Both the position numbers and the translations under genes were made by a program. The notes under the pieces are model-generated. The model was not told the origin of the DNA. It did no database searches and saw only the letters and a list, made by a program, of their open reading frames with translations. From Nocardioides pinisoli (lineage in GTDB: Bacteria; Actinomycetota; Actinomycetes; Propionibacteriales; Nocardioidaceae), in assembly GCF_024199985.1 (NCBI RefSeq), contig NZ_JANARS010000001.1, forward strand, positions 434,001 to 498,000: a DNA stretch of 64,000 bases, written 5' to 3'. Positions 59,476-64,000 of this stretch are shown piece by piece (position 1 is the stretch's first letter; each line of letters opens with the position of its first letter).

Positions 59476-61670
59476 GTGACGCCCTCCTGTCGGTGGGGGG
59501 ATTGGGGCCGGGGACGGACCGGCAGCCGCCGGGCCCACAGCCAGATGCCGTGTGCCCGGATCAGCGCGGTGCCGCGCAGCGCGGCGCCGATGGTCCTGCT
59601 GACGGGGATGTCGCTGCGGGTGCCGACGAGGCTCGCGCTGAACGGCGCGGAACCCCTGTCGGTGCCGGCGGTGCCGGCGGCGCCGTCGGTGCGGTCGGTC
59701 GCGGTGCGGTCGTCCGCGGTGTCGTGGCCACGCAGCGTGACCGCGATGTCGAGGCGGTCCGTCGGGACCGGGACGGCGACGTCGTACCAGCCGTCGACGC
59801 CGTGGAAGGGGGAGACGTACATCGCCTTGTCGGTGCGGGCCCGCCCCTGCTCGTCGGGGTGGACGAGGTAGGCGTGCCGGTCGCCGTAGGTGTTGTGGAC
59901 CTCGACGACCACTCCCGCCTGTCGTCCCTGGTCGTCGAAGCACCAGAAGACGCTGATGGGGTTGAAGCAGTGCCCGAGCGAGCGCGGGTGCGCGGCCATC
60001 AGGATGGTGCCGGGGCGCGGGCCCTCGCCGAGCGAGACGCCGTTGACGGCGAGGAACGACTCGACGTTGTTCCGCAGCGTGGCCTCGGTCGCGCCGAGGT
60101 GGTCGCGCGCCTCGAACCGGGCCAGCACGCCGTGGTCGGGCAGGTCGTCGAGGTCGACCAGCCACAGGGTCGAGCGGTGCTCGAAGCTGCGCCGGAAGGG
60201 GCTGCGCCGCGTGTGGCGGATGGTGGTCTCGAACCGACCCGGCCGGGGCAGCACCGGCGTCGTGCGCGCCCAGGGCAGGTCGAGGTGGGTCGCCGCGGCG
60301 AGGCCCGAACGCGCGCCGTCCTCGTGGAAGCCCCAGCCGTGGTAGGCCCCGGCGAAGGCGATCCGCGTGGTGTTGATCTCGGGCAGCCGGCGCGAGGCGG
60401 CGACCGACGCCGGCGTGTAGAGCGGGTGCTCGTACTCCATCCGGTCGATGACCGTGGCCGGGTCGACGAGGTGCTCGCCGCCCAGCGTGACGAGGTAGCG
60501 GGTGCGGGTGGGCAGGCGCTGGAGCCGGGTGAGGTCGTAGGTGACGGTGACTCCGCCGGCCTCGGGGCGCGCGCCTGGTCTCGAGACGCGTCGATCGTCC
60601 CCTCGCAAGCTCGGGTCCGATCCGACGCTCCTCGACCTCCCCGCCTGGGTCTGCGACTTCGCAGGCTCAGTCGCAGGGCGGTGAAAGTTCCAGGAGGCGC
60701 GCGCGTCGGGAGCCGACGGCAGCAGCGCGGTGTCCGTGTGCAGCAACGCGGTGTTGCTGCTGTAGGGCAGGGCGGCCAGCACCTCACGCTGCAGGTCGGT
60801 GGGCGACTCCAGCATGCCGAGCGCGTGGGACGGGTGGGTGGCGATGACGACCGCGTCGAAGCGCGTGGTCGTGCCGCTGCCGTCGGTGACCTCGACGCCG
60901 TCGGCCAGCTCGCGCACCGACGTCACCTTGGTCTCCAGACGCACCTCCTGCAGCCCGGCGGCCACGGCGGCAACGTAGGTCCCCGAGCCGCCGGTGACGG
61001 TGCGCCACTCCGGCGAACCGAAGACGGCGAGCATCCCGTGGTGCTCGAGGAAGGTGAAGAGGTAGCGGGCGGGGTAGTCCAGGGAGGTCGCCGGGTCGCA
61101 CGACCAGACGGCCGCCACGAGCGGCTCCACGAAGTGCCGGACGAAGCCGGCGGAGAAGCCGCCCTCGTCCAGGAAGTCGCGCAGCGTCTGGTCGTCCGCG
61201 GACGTGCCCGTCGTGGCGGCGAGCAGCGCCCGGGCCCGGCGGTGGAAGCGCGGGATCTCCAGCAGCATCCGCCAGTGCTCGAGCGAGCGGAGCGACGACC
61301 GCTGGGCGAAGAGGCCGCGCGGCCCGAGCGCGCCGGCGTACTCCACGCCCGTCCCGGCGTCGCTGACCGACAGCGACATCTCCGAGGGCTGCGTCTCCAC
61401 GCCCAGCTCGGCGAAGAGCCGGAGCAGGGTGGGGTAGGTCCGGCGGTTGTGCACGATGAAGCCGGTGTCGATGGCGAGCTCGCCCTCGGGGGTCGCGACA
61501 CGGTGGGTGTCGGCGTGCCCGCCGAGCCGGTCGTCGGCCTCGTAGAGGGTCACGTGGGCGGTGCGCGAGGCGATCCAGGCAGCGGTGAGCCCGGCCACGC
61601 CGGAGCCGACGACTGCGATCCGGCGTGACCCTGTGCTGCCCGTGGTGCCCGCGCGCGGGGCGCGGCTCAC
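59472..61670 (-). CDS. FAD-dependent amine oxidase fused to DUF1365, with in-frame repeat insertion
   Basis: The 732-residue protein joins an N-terminal FAD oxidoreductase (RIAVVGSGVAGLTAAWIASR, YEADDRLGGHADTHRV) to a C-terminal DUF1365 domain (about 480-700; HPRSLGHCFNPISVFWCFDD). These are separate genes, Rv0449c and Rv0448c, in mycobacteria, so this is a gene fusion. The module probably reduces or modifies lipids made by the CFA-type enzymes. Between RASWNFHRP and GGVTVTYDL about 35 residues are encoded by a repeat (60577-60680) that interrupts the normally continuous segment. The frame is kept. Confidence 0.82.
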   Translation of the reverse strand: MSRAPRAGTTGSTGSRRIAVVGSGVAGLTAAWIASRTAHVTLYEADDRLGGHADTHRVATPEGELAIDTGFIVHNRRTYPTLLRLFAELGVETQPSEMSLSVSDAGTGVEYAGALGPRGLFAQRSSLRSLEHWRMLLEIPRFHRRARALLAATTGTSADDQTLRDFLDEGGFSAGFVRHFVEPLVAAVWSCDPATSLDYPARYLFTFLEHHGMLAVFGSPEWRTVTGGSGTYVAAVAAGLQEVRLETKVTSVRELADGVEVTDGSGTTTRFDAVVIATHPSHALGMLESPTDLQREVLAALPYSSNTALLHTDTALLPSAPDARASWNFHRPATEPAKSQTQAGRSRSVGSDPSLRGDDRRVSRPGARPEAGGVTVTYDLTRLQRLPTRTRYLVTLGGEHLVDPATVIDRMEYEHPLYTPASVAASRRLPEINTTRIAFAGAYHGWGFHEDGARSGLAAATHLDLPWARTTPVLPRPGRFETTIRHTRRSPFRRSFEHRSTLWLVDLDDLPDHGVLARFEARDHLGATEATLRNNVESFLAVNGVSLGEGPRPGTILMAAHPRSLGHCFNPISVFWCFDDQGRQAGVVVEVHNTYGDRHAYLVHPDEQGRARTDKAMYVSPFHGVDGWYDVAVPVPTDRLDIAVTLRGHDTADDRTATDRTDGAAGTAGTDRGSAPFSASLVGTRSDIPVSRTIGAALRGTALIRAHGIWLWARRLPVRPRPQSPHRQEGVT
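60577..60680 (-). repeat. Intergenic-type repeat inserted inside the amine oxidase gene
   Basis: The segment starts GGTCTCGAGACGCGTCGATC and contains a hairpin CTGCGAC (60651-60657)/GTCGCAG (60670-60676). It encodes a Ser/Arg-rich stretch without family similarity between conserved parts of the FAD domain. Boundaries are approximate; it looks like a repeat normally found between genes. Confidence 0.6.
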
Positions 61671-62404
61671 GTCGCCTCGGTGAGGTCGAAGACGGCGATC
61701 GGGTCGCTGGTGGGCTGCTTGGAACCTCCGTCGGGCTCCACCGTGATGCCGACGGCAGCGGCCGCGGCGGCGGACCCGTCGAGGACGACGGTCTGGTCGG
61801 GCGCGTCGGGCATCAGCCCGGCGGAGACGAACTCGTCACCCTCGATGAACCACAGCTCGTAGTCCTTGCCCGAGGGGGCGGAGACCATGTCCTCGGTGGT
61901 GATGACGGCGCGGTCCTGGGACTTGGAGCGGACGACGGTCGCGCGTCCGGCCTCGCCGAGGTCGACGAACACCTCCTCGGCGTCCGGTGCTTGCAGGACC
62001 TGCTCGGCCGCGGTCAGCCTCTCGACCTCCTCGGACGGGGCCCAGGGCTGCATCACCAGGGCGCCGACGCCGACGATGAGCGCGAGTGCCGCCGCGACCA
62101 GAAAGGGCATCCAGGCCCGCCCCCGAGCAGCCGGGCGAGTGGCGTGACGCGTCGGGGAGGCGGGCACCTCCGGGGCGAGCGGCCGGACCTGCGAGATGCC
62201 GGCGAGCACCGAGTCGCGCAGCGACGCGGGGGGCGGTACGGCGACGGTGTCGGCCAGCAGCGCCGCGGTCTCGCGCAGCTCCGCGACCTCGGCACGGCAG
62301 TCGTCGCACTGGGCGAGGTGCTGCTCGAACCGGGCTCGCTCGAGCTCGTCGAGCGCGTCCAGCGCATAGGCGCCCGTGAGCTTGTGAACATCCATCTCGC
62401 TCAT
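61667..62404 (-). CDS. rskA: Anti-sigma-K factor RskA
   Basis: The 245-residue protein has an N-terminal zinc-associated anti-sigma domain (H29, C33, C36 in HLAQCDDC), one membrane helix near 97-120 (MPFLVAAALALIVGVGALV), and an extracellular RskA domain ending in SKQPTSDPIAVFDLTEAT. It binds and holds SigK until regulated proteolysis. It overlaps sigK upstream and the amine oxidase gene downstream by 4 bp. Confidence 0.9.
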   Translation of the reverse strand: MSEMDVHKLTGAYALDALDELERARFEQHLAQCDDCRAEVAELRETAALLADTVAVPPPASLRDSVLAGISQVRPLAPEVPASPTRHATRPAARGRAWMPFLVAAALALIVGVGALVMQPWAPSEEVERLTAAEQVLQAPDAEEVFVDLGEAGRATVVRSKSQDRAVITTEDMVSAPSGKDYELWFIEGDEFVSAGLMPDAPDQTVVLDGSAAAAAAVGITVEPDGGSKQPTSDPIAVFDLTEAT

Positions 62405-63030
62405 GAGGCAACTCCCATCAGGTCGCGCAGGCGGATCAGTCCGTCGCGTATTCGAGTCTTGGCCGTCCCCAGCGGGACGTCCAGCAAGGTGGCGACCTCG
62501 GTGTGGGTGTAGCCGCCGAAGTAGGTGAGCTCGACGGCCTGGCGCTGGACGTCGGTCAAGGTGGCGACGGCCCCGCGCACCCGCGCGGCGTCGAGGGAGG
62601 CGTGTGCCGTCTCGGCGGTCTGGTCGTGGTCGGTCGGCGCGGCCTCCCGGTTCCAGGTCTCGTCGCGAGCCGTGGCGGCCTCGACCGAGCGGACCCGGTC
62701 GACGGCCTTGCGGTGCACGATCGTCAGCAGCCAGCCGGCCGCGCTGCCGCGGTCGGCGTCGTACCTCGTGCTGGACCGCCAGGCGTCGAGGTAGGCCTCC
62801 TGGGTGACCTCCTCGGCGTGCGCCGGGTTGCGGACCACGCGCAGCGCCAGGCCGTAGGCCCGGGCGGACGTCGCGTCGTAGAACGCGGCGAAGGCTGCCT
62901 CGTCTCCCCGCGCCGCCTGCCGGAGCAGGTCTGCGAGGTGGGCTGCGTCGCCCCTGGCTGCGTCGCCCCCGGACGGGGCGCCCTCAGGCGCCCCGTCCGG
63001 TACGGGCCTCACGTGGTCCACGTCAGTCAT
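62401..63030 (-). CDS. sigK: ECF sigma factor SigK
   Basis: The 209-residue protein has sigma region 2 (AFYDATSARAYGLALRVVRN, EEVTQEAYLDAWR) and region 4 (LTDVQRQAVELTYFGGYTHT, LLDVPLGTAKTRIRDGL), closely like actinobacterial SigK. Neighbours rskA, the amine oxidase/DUF1365 gene, cfa and DUF1295 match the mycobacterial sigK locus. It starts 27 bp after the fasciclin gene, whose upstream promoter looks SigK-dependent, so positive autoregulation is likely. Confidence 0.88.
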   Translation of the reverse strand: MTDVDHVRPVPDGAPEGAPSGGDAARGDAAHLADLLRQAARGDEAAFAAFYDATSARAYGLALRVVRNPAHAEEVTQEAYLDAWRSSTRYDADRGSAAGWLLTIVHRKAVDRVRSVEAATARDETWNREAAPTDHDQTAETAHASLDAARVRGAVATLTDVQRQAVELTYFGGYTHTEVATLLDVPLGTAKTRIRDGLIRLRDLMGVAS

Positions 63031-63057
63031 CCTTGCGCAGTGATCGTCGGGAGACGG

Positions 63058-63720
63058 TCACATCTGCGGCATCAGGACCTGGTCGACGACGTAGACAGTG
63101 GCGTTGGCGGTCTGCACGTTGCCGCACACGACGCTGGCCTCACCGATGGTGAAGTCCTCGCCCTCGCCCTCGACGGTCAGCATGTCGCCGGCCAGGGTCT
63201 CGTGCTCACCCGCGACGTCCTCGGGGCTCAGGCGCTCGCCGACCACGTGGTGGGTGAGGACCGTGGTGAGGGCCTCCTTGTCGGCGAGGAGGGCGTTGAG
63301 GTCCTTCTTCGGGATCGCGGCGAACGCGTCGTCGGTCGGGGCGAACACGGTGAGGTTCTCGGCCGAGTTGAGCGTGTCGACCAGGTCGGCCTCGGTGACC
63401 GCGGCGACCAGCGTCTTGAGGAGCGGGTTGTTGGAGGCGGCGGTGGCGACCGGGTCGTCGGCCATGCCCTCGACGGAGCCCTCACCGGAGGTGGGGACGC
63501 CGGCGCAGCCGGGACCGAACGGGGCGTCGGCGGCCATCGGCTCCTCGGACTCCATGGGCTCCTCGGACTCCGAGGTCTCGGACTCCATGGGGGCCTCGGA
63601 GGTAGTGGGCTCGGAGGCGTTGCTGCTCTCCTCCTCGCTGCCGCAGGCGGCGAGACCCATGGACGCGGTCAGGGCAAGGGCGGCGATGCCCATCGAGCGG
63701 GTGCGGAGCTTGGTGTTCAT
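63058..63720 (-). CDS. Fasciclin-domain lipoprotein (Mpt83-like)
   Basis: The 220-residue protein has a lipoprotein signal ending LAAC (C26), an acidic Glu/Ser/Met-rich linker of PMESE repeats (about 35-62) and one FAS1 domain (TVFAPTDDAFAAIPKKDLNALL; ending ATVYVVDQVLMPQM). It resembles mycobacterial Mpt83/Mpt70, the main SigK targets. Here it is the first gene of the sigK operon. It probably acts at the cell surface. Confidence 0.88.
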   Translation of the reverse strand: MNTKLRTRSMGIAALALTASMGLAACGSEEESSNASEPTTSEAPMESETSESEEPMESEEPMAADAPFGPGCAGVPTSGEGSVEGMADDPVATAASNNPLLKTLVAAVTEADLVDTLNSAENLTVFAPTDDAFAAIPKKDLNALLADKEALTTVLTHHVVGERLSPEDVAGEHETLAGDMLTVEGEGEDFTIGEASVVCGNVQTANATVYVVDQVLMPQM

Positions 63721-63777
63721 GACACTGCCTTTCGGTTGGAGCCATCAGGGGGGCCCGGGGGCCCGCTGTCGGGAGGT

Positions 63778-63804
63778 GTTCGGGACCGCGTGGGAAGCGG
63801 ATGG
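63778..63804 (-). promoter_or_regulatory. SigK-type promoter of the fasciclin-sigK operon
   Basis: On the minus strand CCATCC (63799-63804) and CCGAAC (63778-63783) are separated by 15 bp. This closely matches the mycobacterial SigK promoter form (CCATCC and CCGAAT). It lies about 58 bp upstream of the fasciclin start. A GGGCCC-rich hairpin sits in the leader near 63751-63762. Confidence 0.6.
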
Positions 63805-63880
63805 GTGGTTTCTCGAAAAAGTTTGGACAATCCTTGGACAGGGCGTGCTGGACCCGGGAGCGGCTCGGTCCGGACGCCGG

Positions 63881-64000
63881 TCAGCTGATGAGGACCGAGA
63901 TCTCCTGGAGGCCGCTCGATCCCTCGGGGAAGGGCCGCATCCGGACGTCGGTCTGCACGTCGCCGTCCTTGTTGGTGGCGCGGCAGGCGATGAGGTGCCG
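63881..64000 (-). CDS. C-terminal end of a probable molybdopterin (sulfite-oxidase-like) oxidoreductase
   Basis: Only the last 39 residues are in the window, opening RHLIACRATNKDGDVQTDV and ending ISVLIS before TGA. The pattern is like the Mo-cofactor oxidoreductase dimerisation domain, which ends many sulfite-oxidase-like enzymes. Such a gene beside a fasciclin/sigK locus would be plausible. The fragment is too short for certainty. Confidence 0.45.
   Translation of the reverse strand, partial: RHLIACRATNKDGDVQTDVRMRPFPEGSSGLQEISVLIS

Overview
The window is very GC-rich DNA with dense, often 4-bp-overlapping genes (ATGA/GTGA), many GTG starts and several leaderless promoters. The gene content is an EthA-type monooxygenase, the CebR/CebEFG cellobiose system and a SigK/RskA locus with cyclopropane-synthase and fasciclin genes. 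Together these indicate a chromosomal segment of a high-GC actinobacterium, most like Nocardioides or a related genus (inference). I see no rRNA, tRNA, CRISPR array, transposase or phage gene.

Layout. 1-5.4 kb: a truncated 2,4-dienoyl-CoA reductase with its PadR regulator, an alpha-methylacyl-CoA racemase family gene, a glutamine amidotransferase and an ethA-like Baeyer-Villiger monooxygenase. 5.4-11.3 kb: a cellobiose uptake operon (binding protein, two permeases, GH1 beta-glucosidase, CebR) with two LacI-type operators. 11.3-13.6 kb: arsenic genes arsR-acr3-arsC divergent from arsI/cadI. 13.6-20.2 kb: a DEAD-box helicase with a structured leader, an LLM oxidoreductase, a CPBP protease, an NAD(P)-binding protein, and a MerR regulator with a cation/proton antiporter. 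20.2-23.9 kb: thiolase and a FadB/J-type bifunctional beta-oxidation enzyme. 24-31 kb: two ABC exporter systems, one with a PadR regulator, and a DUF4282 protein.

31.1-38.2 kb is the most novel region. A minus-strand operon encodes two short paralogous peptides with a shared leader (LPxRET) and an Asn/Ala-rich C-terminal part. They are followed by a 763-residue fusion (PqqD/RRE-like N-terminus, membrane M50-type HELGH metallopeptidase, EspI/MinD-like ATPase) and a secreted protein with three CxxC repeats spaced exactly 34 residues. A divergent membrane-anchored SARP regulator gene and a secreted Ig-like protein gene flank it. Three heptamer direct repeats at 11-bp period, the classical SARP site geometry, lie between the two arms. 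I propose this is an undescribed RiPP-like peptide maturation/export system.

38.2-47.9 kb: a TetR-controlled acyl-CoA catabolic operon (AtuA family, two acyl-CoA dehydrogenases, acyl-CoA carboxylase alpha and beta). 47.9-53.6 kb: a BBE-type FAD oxidase divergent from HxlR, then miscellaneous small enzymes. 53.8-55.6 kb: an ECF sigma factor with a repeat-rich membrane partner. 56-63.8 kb: the SigK locus (DUF1295, two cyclopropane-fatty-acid synthase-like methyltransferases, amine oxidase-DUF1365 fusion, rskA, sigK, fasciclin lipoprotein) behind a SigK-type promoter. The right edge holds the end of a probable molybdopterin oxidoreductase.

Several families of palindromic or dispersed repeats recur, two of them inserted in frame inside coding genes.
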